A DNA stretch of 64,000 nucleotides from Dyadobacter sp. CY323 (GCF_021390245.1 NZ_JAJUXH010000018.1:124001-188000); one strand, 5' to 3'; shown: positions 45,043 to 54,634, counted from the first letter of the stretch. The notes: generated from the letters alone by a model not told the origin. Translations and numbers: made by a program.

Positions 45043-46505
45043 TCAAGGAAATCAACAGCCAGGGTGCGACCGCTTTGAACACCGAAACCAACTTTGGAGA
45101 AGAGTCGTTAGCTTCCGTTTTTGGTCGGTTCAATTATGATTTTGCTGATAAGTATCTGCTTACGGCCACAGTCCGCCGCGACGGTTCTTCCAAGTTCGGT
45201 ACCAACAGGAAGTTTGGGGTATTCCCGGCCGTATCCGCAGGCTGGCGGGTTTCGGAGGAAACATTTTTTCCAAAAAACAACTTCCTCACAGATTTAAAGC
45301 TTCGTACGGGCTGGGGACAGGTAGGTTCCGATGCGATCGGTAACTTTATGTATCTGGCGCGCATTGTGACGGGATCCAATTATGCTTTTGGAAACCAATC
45401 GGGTAACTCCACACTCGGGGCAGCGCTGAGCGACCTGGCTAATCCGAACATTCAATGGGAAACGGTTACGGAATATAATGTGGCATTGGAAGGCGGCTTG
45501 CTAAACAATAGCCTGACGTTATCTGCCGAATATTTCAACCGTACCCGCACGAATATGCTGCTTACCCAGAATCTTCCGGGTGTGTCGGGCTTGAAGGAAA
45601 TCGTGCAGAACGCAGGAAATCTGACGAGCAAAGGTTTTGAATTCAATGCAGGATATCGTGGTGGCGGCGCGAAGGTGAAATACAGTGTTTTTGGAAATTT
45701 AACCACCTTTAATAATATCGTTAAATCACTCGGTGGCAGCGCCGATATCTACCCGCTGGATTATTCGGGTTCGGGAGGAATTACATTGATCCGGGAAGGA
45801 CAGCCGCTTGGCGTGTTTTACGGGCTCATCTCCGACGGACTTTACCAGACTCAGGAGGAGGTAAATGCAGCCAATTCTGCCGACGGCTCCATTGGATCTC
45901 CATTTCAAAATATCAACACTGCGCCGGGCGATTTCAAATACCGGGATCTAAATGGCGATGGAAGGATTAATAATAGTGATAAAACGATCATTGGAAACCC
46001 TACGCCGAAATTTACTTACGGATTTGGCGGAGAGCTTACTTTCGGAGATTTCGATTTCAGTATGCAGTTTTTTGGTCTCGCCGGCAATGATATCATGAAC
46101 CTCAACCGCACGACAACGGAAGCTTCCGGCCGGTCTTTGAACAAAAGCGTAACCGCAGTGAATGCGTGGAGCGGCCCCGGAACAAGCAACGATATTCCCC
46201 GCCCGATCCTCAGCGACCCTAACCTGAATACGCAGGTAGCGACTCACCTGATCGAAAACGGATCTTACATGCGCCTGCGGAACGTGCAGCTGGGCTATAA
46301 CATAAGGTCTGAAGCATTCAAGAAGATCCGACTTTCAGGCGCCCGGGTTTATATATCTGTACAAAACGCATTTGTGCTCACCAAGTTTAAAGGGATCGAT
46401 CCGGAAGTTGGTCTGGACGATAACAAAAGTGCCGCTGCCGGGATCTACAATGATATTTATCCACAGCCACGGACTATTTCAGCAGGTTTAAAACTTGATT
46501 TTTAG
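45036..46505 (+). pseudogene. SusC/RagA transporter, C-terminal half
   Basis: The frame begins directly after a stop at 45033-45035 and reads KEINSQGATALNTETNFGEE, an internal part of a SusC barrel, then LLTATVRRDGSSKFGTNRKF and on to the terminal strand TISAGLKLDF at 46505. About 490 residues remain where the family has about 1000-1100: signal peptide, regulatory domain, plug and the first half of the barrel are gone. It cannot form a working transporter. It is followed by an intact SusD gene 20 bases on, on the same strand. Confidence 0.9.
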
Positions 46506-46525
46506 GTCAAAAAATTTTAACAAAA

Positions 46526-47992
46526 ATGAAATACAGACATTTACTTCCCATATTATCCGCATGCTTCTTATTGGGATGCAGCGAAGATTTCCTGACAAAA
46601 GAATACAGAAACGGTGTGGCCGAGAGCAACTTCTTCAAGGACGAAGTGGATGCATTGCAGGCGCTGACAGCGGTGTATGACGGCATCAGTCAAAAAGGCG
46701 TCTACCGTGAATCGGTGTTTGTTTTAGGCAGCTGTCCTTCTGATGATATTGATGAAAAAACAGGAGACACGGGAGATTATGGTTTCCATTTCAAGAATGC
46801 GAGCGATTTCAGGTGGGTTCCTGACAATCCCTTTTCACGCGCCCGCTGGTTCGACGCGTATAAGGCCGTGGCCCGTGCGAACACTTTCCTGGAAAGAATC
46901 GGAGCGGTACCAATGGACGAACAGTTGAAAAAGCAATATGCGGCCGAGGCGAAATTCCTGCGGGCGTTGTACTACTGGAATCTGACGATCACATTCGGCG
47001 ATATTCCATTATTTACGAAAGTGCTCACAAGAGACGAATATGTGCAGCTTGCCAGAACCGACAAAGCGGCTGTTTACAAACAGATCGAAGACGACCTGAA
47101 TGCCGCTATTCCGGACCTGCCCGTCGCAGACAGCAATCCGGTCGGACACGTGACCAAAGGTGCCGCAATAGGATTTCTGGGCCGCATTTATTTATATCAA
47201 AACAAATGGGAACTGGCTGCCACTACGAGCAAACAAGTCGTTGATCTGGGGCGTTATCAGCTTGCGGAGGATTTTATTTCCTTGTTCAATGGGAAAAATG
47301 AAAACAGCCCGGAAGCACTTTTCGAGTTCCAGGCAGTTTCTTTCGCACCCGGTTATTGGACAGATCTGACTGAAAATTCCATTGCCGCGATGTGGAGCCC
47401 GAACATTGGCTGGGCCAACTGGTACACTCCGAGCGAAGAATCGAAAACGCTTTTTAAACCTGGCGATATCCGGCGTAAATCAGTCCTGATCGTAGGTGCA
47501 ACTCCGGCAGATATGATCGATACGGACGGTAAGGGTGCAAAACCTTTTCCTTCAGTGCCGATGCGGACGGAATATTTTAACAATGCTTCGGTCCGCAAAT
47601 TTTTACCGGAAGGAAAAGATATGGCGCAGGTCGATGCTTTCGATGTGAACTATCCGGTAATCCGTTACGGGGAAGTGTTGCTCAATTATGCAGAAGCCCT
47701 GAATGAATCCGGCAAATCGGCAGAGGCCCTGGTTCCATTGAATATGATCCGCAAACGTGCGAAAATCGCGCCGGTTACAGAGACCGCACAGGCCGCGCTC
47801 AGAAACATCATCCGCGATGAGCGCCGGGTTGAGCTGCTTTACGAAGGCCACCGCTTTTATGACCTGGCGCGTTGGGGGTTGCAAGAGGAAAAGCTCAAAA
47901 AGAAAGGTTTTGTAAAAGGCACGCACGAGTACTGGCCCGTCCCCACAACAGAATTGTCGATCATGCCAAATCTGACTCAGTATCCGAATTAG
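46526..47992 (+). CDS. RagB/SusD-family nutrient-binding lipoprotein
   Basis: 488 residues, complete. Lipoprotein signal MKYRHLLPILSACFLLGCSE with acylation at the Cys of LLGCS. SusD features: SEDFLTKEYRNGVAESNFFK, LRALYYWNLTITFGDIPLFT and the C-terminal DERRVELLYEGHRFYDLARW, ending LTQYPN. The partner SusC gene upstream has lost its 5' half, so this protein has no matching transporter in the window; it also has no promoter of its own that I could see. Confidence 0.95.
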   Translation: MKYRHLLPILSACFLLGCSEDFLTKEYRNGVAESNFFKDEVDALQALTAVYDGISQKGVYRESVFVLGSCPSDDIDEKTGDTGDYGFHFKNASDFRWVPDNPFSRARWFDAYKAVARANTFLERIGAVPMDEQLKKQYAAEAKFLRALYYWNLTITFGDIPLFTKVLTRDEYVQLARTDKAAVYKQIEDDLNAAIPDLPVADSNPVGHVTKGAAIGFLGRIYLYQNKWELAATTSKQVVDLGRYQLAEDFISLFNGKNENSPEALFEFQAVSFAPGYWTDLTENSIAAMWSPNIGWANWYTPSEESKTLFKPGDIRRKSVLIVGATPADMIDTDGKGAKPFPSVPMRTEYFNNASVRKFLPEGKDMAQVDAFDVNYPVIRYGEVLLNYAEALNESGKSAEALVPLNMIRKRAKIAPVTETAQAALRNIIRDERRVELLYEGHRFYDLARWGLQEEKLKKKGFVKGTHEYWPVPTTELSIMPNLTQYPN

Positions 47993-48155
47993 GCAGTTTG
48001 TTGAAGATTGGCCAGTATTCAGTTTAAATATTGCTGCTACACTAACCAAATGTATAGCACTTCATTTGGACTGTCAGAGCCATTATTTTGTTTACGTAGT
48101 ACGGTTTGCCAACAATATGCAGATCGTAATATCAAACAAAAAGGAACCTTCAGTT

Positions 48156-49037
48156 ATGGAAAATCAAACGTTGAACCGAAAACTGGTTAACATAAAAACA
48201 CCTCGTGGCGAACAGGGATTTCTGGGGCCGGACCACATTGCCCGCGCCGTGGTGATGAACGACTTTGTGAACAGTGATCCTTTCATTATCCTCATGGATG
48301 ATTTTTTGGATAAAAAAGGCGGCGACCCTGTCGGAGGTCCCCATCCTCATGCCGGCTTTGAAACCGTTTCTCTTTTACTGGAAGGTGAAGTGGGCGACTC
48401 GGCGCACATGATGAAAGCGGGTGATTTTCAGATGATGACGGCCGGAAGCGGAATCGTGCATACGGAGACGATTGATCGCGAGTCTAAAATGCGGCTGCTA
48501 CAAATGTGGCTCAATCTGCCTAAAAAAGATAGATGGACAACGCCGAGGGTTCAGGACCTCGCATTTGCGAATGTACCCAGAGTCTACGATAATGGGCTGG
48601 AAATCAGGGTTTATAGCGGCACATTTGCCGGAGCAACCTCGCCGGTTCAAAACCATACACCGGTTGTGATCGCTGACATTCAATTGCGGCCCGGCGCAAA
48701 AACGACACAAAAGCTACACGCGGCATACAATGCATTTTTGTATGTAATTGAAGGCACCGTAGAAGTGGGTGAAGATCGGCAGGTGTTGAATGACGGGCAG
48801 ATTGGCTGGCTGGACAAGCATACGGAAGACGTGGAAAGTGATCTTATTCTCTCGGCTGGCTCATCGGGCGGACGCGTGATACTTTACGCCGGACTACCTC
48901 AAAATGACCCGATCGTATCATACGGTCCGTTCATTGCAGATCGCGAAGAAGAAATCAAAGACTTATACCGCGATTTCCGACATGGCAAAATCCGACACGT
49001 ATCCGAGTTGCCGGCCGGGCAGCGGTTTAGTTACTAA
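48156..49037 (+). CDS. Pirin family protein
   Basis: 293 residues from ATG 48156 (MENQTLNRKLVNIKTPRGEQ), which follows AAAGGAACC as a ribosome site; the frame is open to 48066 but the extra 30 residues are not conserved. The N-terminal pirin cupin has the metal-binding pattern GGPHPHAGFETVS, ... GSGIVHTE; the C-terminal cupin follows (about 170-285). Pirins are metal-binding proteins of debated function, some with quercetinase activity. No operon partner is visible. Confidence 0.92.
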   Translation: MENQTLNRKLVNIKTPRGEQGFLGPDHIARAVVMNDFVNSDPFIILMDDFLDKKGGDPVGGPHPHAGFETVSLLLEGEVGDSAHMMKAGDFQMMTAGSGIVHTETIDRESKMRLLQMWLNLPKKDRWTTPRVQDLAFANVPRVYDNGLEIRVYSGTFAGATSPVQNHTPVVIADIQLRPGAKTTQKLHAAYNAFLYVIEGTVEVGEDRQVLNDGQIGWLDKHTEDVESDLILSAGSSGGRVILYAGLPQNDPIVSYGPFIADREEEIKDLYRDFRHGKIRHVSELPAGQRFSY

Positions 49038-49109
49038 GGTTCAAGATTTAGCGACAAACAGAACACCCGCTCTGAGGCCATCATCTAGTAAAGCTGTCTT
49101 TTTGCCAAA

Positions 49110-50215
49110 AACAGAGAGCCGCTCTGCGGCCGAATGGGAGATGTTGGCGTGGTAAACGACGTGGGGCAAATAAGGTTTGGGACACTTTAAGGAAACAGAA
49201 AATAGCTCCGGCGGAGCTTCCTGTTTCTTGAAAAGTGCGACTAACCGAAGATATTTGGGTACATCGGGAAACTGAAAACAGCTCCGGCGGAGCTGTTTGT
49301 TTATAGAAAAAGGGCGACTAACCGAAGATTGGGCTCCATCGGAGCCTCCTGAAAGCCGACAAATAATCAGGAGGCCCCGCTGGGGCCCACTTTATAATCT
49401 CAATATTGATCATTTTCTAGAAACAGGGGGCCCCGCTCGGGCCATAATTCCCAATAGGTTATTTTTTGCTAGAAACAGGGAGCGCTCTGCGGCTGAATGG
49501 GAGATGTTGGCGTGGTAAACGACATGGGGCAAATGAGGTTTGGCACACTTTAAGGAAACAGTAAGCTCCGGCGGAGCTCCCTGTTTCTTGAAAAGTGCGA
49601 CTAACCGAAGATATTTGGGTACATCGGGAAACTGAAAACAGCTCCGGCGGAGCTTCCTGTTTATAGAAAAGTGCGACTAACCGAAGATTGGGCTCCATCG
49701 GAGCCTCCTGAAAGCCGACAAATAATCAGGAGGCCCCGCTGGGGCCCACTTTATAATCTCAATATTGATCATTTTCTAGAAACAGGGGGCCCCGCTCGGG
49801 CCATAATTCCCAATAGGTTATTTTTTGCTAGAAACAGGGAGCGCTCTGCGGCTGAATGGGAGATGTTGGCGTGGTAAACGACATGGGTCAAATAAGGTTT
49901 GGGTCACTTTAAGGAAACAGAAAACAGCTACGGCGGAGCTTACTGTTTCTTGAAAAGTGCGACTAACCGAAGATATTTGGGTACATCGGGAAACTGAAAA
50001 CAGCTCCGGCGGAGCTTCCTGTTTATAGAAAAAGGGCGACTAACCGAAGATTGGGCTCCTACGGAGCCTCCTGAAACCCGACAAGTGATTAAGAGGCTCG
50101 CTGGGGCCACTTTATAATCAATATTGATCATTTTCTAGCAACAGGAGGCCCCACCGGGGCCATAATTCCCAGTAGGTTATTTTTGCTAGAAACAGGGAGC
50201 CGCTCTGCGGCTGAA
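49110..50215. repeat. Tandem array of about 360-bp units rich in GC palindromes
   Basis: The anchor CTCTGCGG(C/T)... occurs at 49121, 49485, 49844 and 50203, giving three full units (364, 359 and 359 bases) and the start of a fourth. Each unit holds five palindromes: AGCCGC-TCT-GCGGCT-like (weaker in units 2 and 3), AGCTCCGGCGGAGCT twice (49204-49218 and 49280-49294 in unit 1), GGCTCCATCGGAGCC, GGCCCCGCTGGGGCC and GGCCCCGCTCGGGCC. Unit 3 has changed loops but kept most stems. Open frames inside (49297-49518, 49671-49877) are repeat artefacts. The array starts right after the pirin gene. Confidence 0.92.
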
Positions 50216-50372
50216 TGCCGGAATTCCTTGCCAATACTGCAACTATTCAAATACCGAAATCCCCGAATGGTTAGAAAAAGTGTTCAGGCAACTTATTGGC
50301 ATACAGCTGCAATGGGCCGCTCAATGGCTGGTATTAGATGAGCTGAACGGCATGGAGTGGCGCAAGGCTTGA
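50216..50372 (+). other. Short open frame following the repeat array, possible gene 3' end
   Basis: The frame reads AGIPCQYCNYSNTEIPEWLE and continues to the stop at 50370-50372. It has the look of a coding 3' end (CxxC, amphipathic helix, many Trp) whose start was replaced by the array. I do not recognise the family. Confidence 0.35.
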
Positions 50373-50414
50373 ACCTATATAACGGCATTTTCGCAATTTT
50401 AAAGTGACATCAAA

Positions 50415-51098
50415 ATGAAAGCAATCCTATCCTCCCTTCTGGCATTCCTGTTCCTCCAAATCGCCTGTCAAAAATCGACGGAACCGGTTTACGATGGACC
50501 TTCCATTCAAAAGATCTCATTTGCGGGCATTCCCTCAGAAAACGTCATATTCGATGCGCCCAATTCGCGCATAACTGTCAAGCTGCCCGCCGTTTTAGAT
50601 GGCGGCCTGAAACCGGTGCTGGAATTGAGTAACGGGGCGCGGGTAATCGATGGCATATTGCCCGACAACACGATCGATCTTTCTGCCTACTGTTCGTGTA
50701 ACACCACTCCGCCCGATGGACTGACCCTGCGGATCGGAGACGCGGAAACGACAACGATATACCAACTAAAAATCGTTGCCAGCGGTCCGCTAAAAGCACT
50801 TGAAAGCAATAAAGACTTGACTTTTTCTAAAAAATCAAAACGGCTGGAAATGAGTTTTCCGGTCGAAAACCTATATTCTAATCACACCATAACCGGTCTG
50901 GTATTCACCAATGTTGCCACCGGAATAGCCACCCGGATCAGTGCGGATGGCGCCTGCCTGAACATCTGTAAAAGTGCTGATCCAAACCAGCTGATGTTTT
51001 CCCTCGGTACACCCATTGAACACCGTCTGGAACCCGGAACTTACAGGATTCAACTGAACGGCATGGATTTCCCGCAGCGACTTTTGGTTACGGAATAA
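50415..51098 (+). CDS. Putative lipoprotein of unknown function
   Basis: 227 residues with a lipoprotein signal MKAILSSLLAFLFLQIACQK, the lipobox Cys being residue 18. The mature part looks like two beta-sandwich domains (about 30-110 and 125-225) of strand-rich, Pro- and Gly-containing sequence, similar in feel to the DUF5018/IPT-like surface lipoproteins of Bacteroidota. No enzyme motif was seen and there is no operon partner. Confidence 0.72.
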   Translation: MKAILSSLLAFLFLQIACQKSTEPVYDGPSIQKISFAGIPSENVIFDAPNSRITVKLPAVLDGGLKPVLELSNGARVIDGILPDNTIDLSAYCSCNTTPPDGLTLRIGDAETTTIYQLKIVASGPLKALESNKDLTFSKKSKRLEMSFPVENLYSNHTITGLVFTNVATGIATRISADGACLNICKSADPNQLMFSLGTPIEHRLEPGTYRIQLNGMDFPQRLLVTE

Positions 51099-51251
51099 AG
51101 TCGGTCTTACCTTAAAATCATTCCTTTCCACCGTTTGAAAACTGTGGCTTTCCTAGGTGCTTACGCTAATTTTAGATGGTTTAATTTGCATTATAATTCA
51201 ACGAAAAAGTTGAGTTTGTAAAATTTTTATGCAGCTAATTAAACTATTTCC

Positions 51252-51259
51252 TAGCTTTG
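51252..51259 (+). promoter_or_regulatory. Candidate -7 box (TAGCTTTG) of the toxin-antitoxin operon
   Basis: TAGCTTTG fits TAnnTTTG exactly, but it overlaps the TTG start at 51257 chosen by the longest frame. If real, transcription starts near 51265 and the first usable codon is the GTG at 51275. No good -33 TTG was found. Confidence 0.35.
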
Positions 51260-51607
51260 GCATCACGATTAGAAGTGGAGCGGTTTCTTGCTGAGTTCTA
51301 TGTTAAGTATAACATCTTTGATATCAGGTTCATATCGAGAACGAGTACGAAAAATGTCGACACACTTGTAAACCTTGAAGTATCTACGCTCAAACGGCGA
51401 CAAATTATTGAGTCGCTAACTGTTGCGAACTATGTCGCGGGACCAATTGATGATGTTCTTTATGGGATTGCAAGTCTGTGGGTTTTTGGATATCGGCATA
51501 ATGGCCACGAAATCTATATCAAGATATCTCTTGGTCACTTAAATCTGAGTGTGACATGCATTTCATTTCACATCGCGGAACATCCCATGTTTTACCCATT
51601 TAATTAA
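51257..51607 (+). CDS. Probable toxin of a type II toxin-antitoxin pair
   Basis: 116 residues from a TTG start, or 110 from GTG 51275. The conserved core is SRTSTKNVDTLVNLEVSTLK, then IIESLTVANYVAGPIDDVLY and the C-terminal HEIYIKISLGHLNLSVTCIS ... FHIAEHPMFYPF. I know this arrangement as small proteins encoded next to MqsA/SocA-type antitoxins, likely with an MqsR/RelE-like mRNA interferase fold; that fold is an inference. The stop lies six bases before the antitoxin start, the toxin-first order of MqsRA and HigBA systems. No ribosome site is obvious. Confidence 0.72.
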   Translation: MASRLEVERFLAEFYVKYNIFDIRFISRTSTKNVDTLVNLEVSTLKRRQIIESLTVANYVAGPIDDVLYGIASLWVFGYRHNGHEIYIKISLGHLNLSVTCISFHIAEHPMFYPFN

Positions 51608-51613
51608 ACTGCC

Positions 51614-52621
51614 ATGAAGAGCCCGATTACAGGAAAAGAGGCAAGCTTACATTGCGAGTTGTCAAGCCTGACATTCCGAAAAGAGAAGTTTGAATATTAT
51701 TGGCATTATTACCTATGCGAGGATTCCGGGGAGAAATTCACTACCGACGAGCTTGATGAGCTTGGTATTTCCCAGGTTCACAACCAATACCGCGAGAAAT
51801 ACCGGATTCCTTTTCCGGAGGAGATCAGGCAGATCAGGCAGATGTATGATGTCTCGGCGAATAAAATGTCGGAGATACTCGGGCTTGGCACGAATGCGTA
51901 CCGGCTGTACGAGTCTGGCGAGATTCCGTCAGTTTCTAATGGACGGTTAATTTTGTCGGTGAAAGATCCGGCGGCATTTATCCGTCAGGTGCAAGCCAGC
52001 TCACATATTTTGACTGAAAAAGAAGTAAAAAAGCTGGTTTTGAAAGCAGAACAGATCATTGCGGAAAATGTGAAACATATCTGGGATCTGCTATTTCTGG
52101 ATCAGATCTTCGAGAATCAGGCACCGTCAGCATTTAATGGGTACCGGCGGCCGGATATGGAAAAGATTTCCAATATGATCGCTTTTTTTGATTCAAAGGT
52201 TAAAGGGCTTTATAAAACGAAGTTGAACAAGTTGCTTTTCTATGCCGATTTTCTCTCGTATTCACGAACCGGATATGCGATTTCAGGCATTTCTTACCGT
52301 GCAATCCAGTTTGGTCCGGTACCGTCCCAATACCAGAAATTATATGTAAAGCTTTGTGACGATGCCAAACTATCCATTGAGCAGATTGAAGTTGGCAACG
52401 GAAATTATGGGGAAGTCATTTCCACTGCAAACGCATTCGACGCATCCAGTTTCAACGAAAACGAATTAAAAACTTTGCAGGATGTGTGCGAAGTTTACGG
52501 GAAAATGCAGACTTCCGCGTTAGTGGATGCAAGCCATTTGGAAAGAGGATGGATTGATAATGCACAATCGAAATCGTTCATCAGTTTTCAGGAATCGGCA
52601 TTTTATTTGCTAAGACGGTAG
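51614..52621 (+). CDS. Antitoxin with MqsA-like N terminus, HTH and Panacea/SocA domain
   Basis: 335 residues in three parts. Residues 1-65 resemble the YgiT/MqsA zinc ribbon, but three of the four usual cysteines are replaced (MKSPITGKE where MKCPVCG is expected; LCEDSGEKF for CxxCGE). Residues 70-130 are an MqsA-type helix-turn-helix (IRQIRQMYDVSANKMSEILG). Residues 175-330 form a Panacea (DUF4065, SocA-like) domain: KLNKLLFYADFLSYSRTGYA, ISYRAIQFGPVPSQYQKL. Panacea proteins neutralise diverse toxins. It follows the small upstream toxin gene by six bases and should both repress the operon and block the toxin. Confidence 0.85.
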   Translation: MKSPITGKEASLHCELSSLTFRKEKFEYYWHYYLCEDSGEKFTTDELDELGISQVHNQYREKYRIPFPEEIRQIRQMYDVSANKMSEILGLGTNAYRLYESGEIPSVSNGRLILSVKDPAAFIRQVQASSHILTEKEVKKLVLKAEQIIAENVKHIWDLLFLDQIFENQAPSAFNGYRRPDMEKISNMIAFFDSKVKGLYKTKLNKLLFYADFLSYSRTGYAISGISYRAIQFGPVPSQYQKLYVKLCDDAKLSIEQIEVGNGNYGEVISTANAFDASSFNENELKTLQDVCEVYGKMQTSALVDASHLERGWIDNAQSKSFISFQESAFYLLRR

Positions 52622-52670
52622 AGCTTCTGATATGAGATCTTTATTATAAAAACGTCAGCCATTCAACAGA

Positions 52671-53711
52671 ATGAAAAAACAACTACTCCTATTTACGCTC
52701 ATCTTTTCCATTTTCGGGGCGACTCTAGCCTCCGCTCAGGAAAAACTCCTTGGCTCCGTCGAGCGCATTAAAGTCCATGGGAAATGTCTTGAAGGTAATT
52801 TGGAAGGAAATTCTGCCGATCCTGAAGTTTCCATTTATCTACCTCCCAGCTATAAAAAGGATTCAAAGCGCCGCTATCCGGTTATCTATTTGCTGCACGG
52901 TTTCACCGATACCGATGCGCAATGGTATGGACTGGTGAAGCATTGGATCAATATGCCGGTGATCGTCGACAAAGTATTTGCGGCTGGCAAAGTCAATGAG
53001 ATGATCATTGTGACGCCTAATGCCTATACGCGAAGTGGCGGAAGCTTTTATTCCAATTCCATAACCGTTGGAAACTGGGAAGAATATGTGGCGAAGGAAC
53101 TCGTCAGCTACATCGACAAACAATATCGCACGATTGCAAAACCAACCAGTCGCGGACTTGCGGGTCATTCAATGGGTGGTTATGGAACGATGCGCATTGG
53201 CGAACGGTACCCGGATGTTTTTTCCAGTCTTTACGCATTGAGCCCATGTTGCATGGCTCCCGGCGGAAACAGATCACCGGAATCTTTGGCAAAAATAGAA
53301 GCGATCAAAGATCCGGCTGATTTCAATAAGGCCGATTTTGGGACAAAAGCCGCACTCGCGTCGGCAGCAGCCTGGTCGCCCAACCCGACGAAACCGCCTT
53401 TTTACACAGATCAAATCGTCGAAAACGGGCAGTTTCAAAAAATGACAGAAACGAAATGGGCGGCTAATTCAGGCATGGCGACGATTGATCAATATATTCC
53501 CAATCTTAAAAAGCTGAAAGGAATTGCATTTGACGCCGGCGACAAAGACCAACCGATTGCATCAAATATCAAAACCCTTCATGAACTGCTCGAAAATTAT
53601 AAAATTGAGCATACGTACGAAGAATATCAGGGTGACCACCTCAACCGCATCGGAGAGCGCATCGAGCAGAAGATGCTACCGTTCTTTTCGGGAAAACTTC
53701 TGACTAAATAG
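52671..53711 (+). CDS. Secreted esterase (esterase-D-like alpha/beta hydrolase)
   Basis: 346 residues with a signal peptide (MKKQLLLFTLIFSIFGATLA, cut after SAQ). The catalytic domain starts with YLPPSYKKDSKRRYPVIYLL; the nucleophile is in GLAGHSMGGYGTM, and the catalytic His is in EYQGDHLNRIGE. It belongs to the putative esterase family that includes feruloyl and acetyl esterases; the natural ester is unknown. Its 3' end overlaps the convergent MpaB-like gene by eight bases. Confidence 0.9.
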   Translation: MKKQLLLFTLIFSIFGATLASAQEKLLGSVERIKVHGKCLEGNLEGNSADPEVSIYLPPSYKKDSKRRYPVIYLLHGFTDTDAQWYGLVKHWINMPVIVDKVFAAGKVNEMIIVTPNAYTRSGGSFYSNSITVGNWEEYVAKELVSYIDKQYRTIAKPTSRGLAGHSMGGYGTMRIGERYPDVFSSLYALSPCCMAPGGNRSPESLAKIEAIKDPADFNKADFGTKAALASAAAWSPNPTKPPFYTDQIVENGQFQKMTETKWAANSGMATIDQYIPNLKKLKGIAFDAGDKDQPIASNIKTLHELLENYKIEHTYEEYQGDHLNRIGERIEQKMLPFFSGKLLTK

Positions 53712-54468
53712 CTTGCCGTTCATCCAGGCCTAAAATCTCAGATTTATATTTTCCCGGCAAGATCAAGTTTCGCAACAAATGATGTAACCCGACTATTCGC
53801 ATGAACTTATACACCGGGAGAATGAAGTCCATTGCCAGCCCCCTGCCTAAGTTAAGTAGCGTATTCACCTGTCCCGGCGCGAGTTGCGCCTGTACTTGCA
53901 TGAGCAAATGATACCTTCCCGGGCCGAGATGTTTTTTGTATTGTTTGTATAAATCAACGGAGAAGTTACTTTTTGTCAAATTTTCCGAAAGATGCTCCTC
54001 CCGCATTCTCTCCCATTCGGCCAGAGATTCCGGTAAACCGGCAATGCCCATTCGCAAACCGACCTGATTGAAAACGTGAAACATCTCCGACTTTTCTTCT
54101 GTAGTTAGTTTCCTTTCCAATAATTCAAAAGATCGGATCGAATAATCGATGAGCATGAATAACACATCGCGGTATGCCCAGTCGGGGATTTGAGCTCCCC
54201 GTTTGTTTTCGACTTGCTTGTGTATGGCCGTAATCTGGTCAATCGCATTCATCGCGTCGTCATACTCGGCAAATACGATTTTTCGAGCGTAACCGACCGT
54301 TGAAAATAGCCGGCCCAACGGATCAGCGGGCAGCTTACCTGTAAAATACAGCCAATCGACTGCTTTATTAACCGCGAACTCCGCGGAAGCACCGGCAAAA
54401 ATGAAGAGAATCGTATCTGCTTTCCCCCAGATCTCCCGCACAACAGAACCTTCACTTACAAACCATTT
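53704..54468 (-). CDS. MpaB-like oxygenase (DUF2236)
   Basis: 254 residues from ATG 54468 (MKWFVSEGSVVREIWGKADT), a start that fits the family; the frame is open 20 codons further up. Features of the MpaB / latex-clearing-protein-like DUF2236 family include FAGASAEFAVNKAVDWL, LPADPLGRLFSTVGYARKIV and DWAYRDVLFMLIDYSIRSFE. Relatives bind haem and cleave hydrocarbon double bonds, or act in meroterpenoid chain cleavage. The substrate is unknown. A palindrome at 54635-54653 may control it. Confidence 0.82.
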   Translation of the reverse strand, partial: KWFVSEGSVVREIWGKADTILFIFAGASAEFAVNKAVDWLYFTGKLPADPLGRLFSTVGYARKIVFAEYDDAMNAIDQITAIHKQVENKRGAQIPDWAYRDVLFMLIDYSIRSFELLERKLTTEEKSEMFHVFNQVGLRMGIAGLPESLAEWERMREEHLSENLTKSNFSVDLYKQYKKHLGPGRYHLLMQVQAQLAPGQVNTLLNLGRGLAMDFILPVYKFMRIVGLHHLLRNLILPGKYKSEILGLDERQAI

Positions 54469-54634
54469 CATACTCGGTGAAAATGTACTTTTCTTTTTTC
54501 CAATATTAAAACAAATGCAATCCCACACCTGTAAACAACCATATCGAACAGGATAATGTCAGCATCAGATAGTGTCTGTTCGTGTGAAACGTAGGCTTCT
54601 CTAAATCTTTTGACAAAATCAAATTTATGAAAAG

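Noticed and set aside
49297..49877. Two similar open frames of 73 and 68 codons in the repeat array
   Set aside because: They arise from the repeat units, share the same repeat-derived C terminus and run through the palindromes.
49110..50215. CRISPR-like array
   Set aside because: Units are about 360 bases, nearly identical throughout, with no short repeats and unique spacers.
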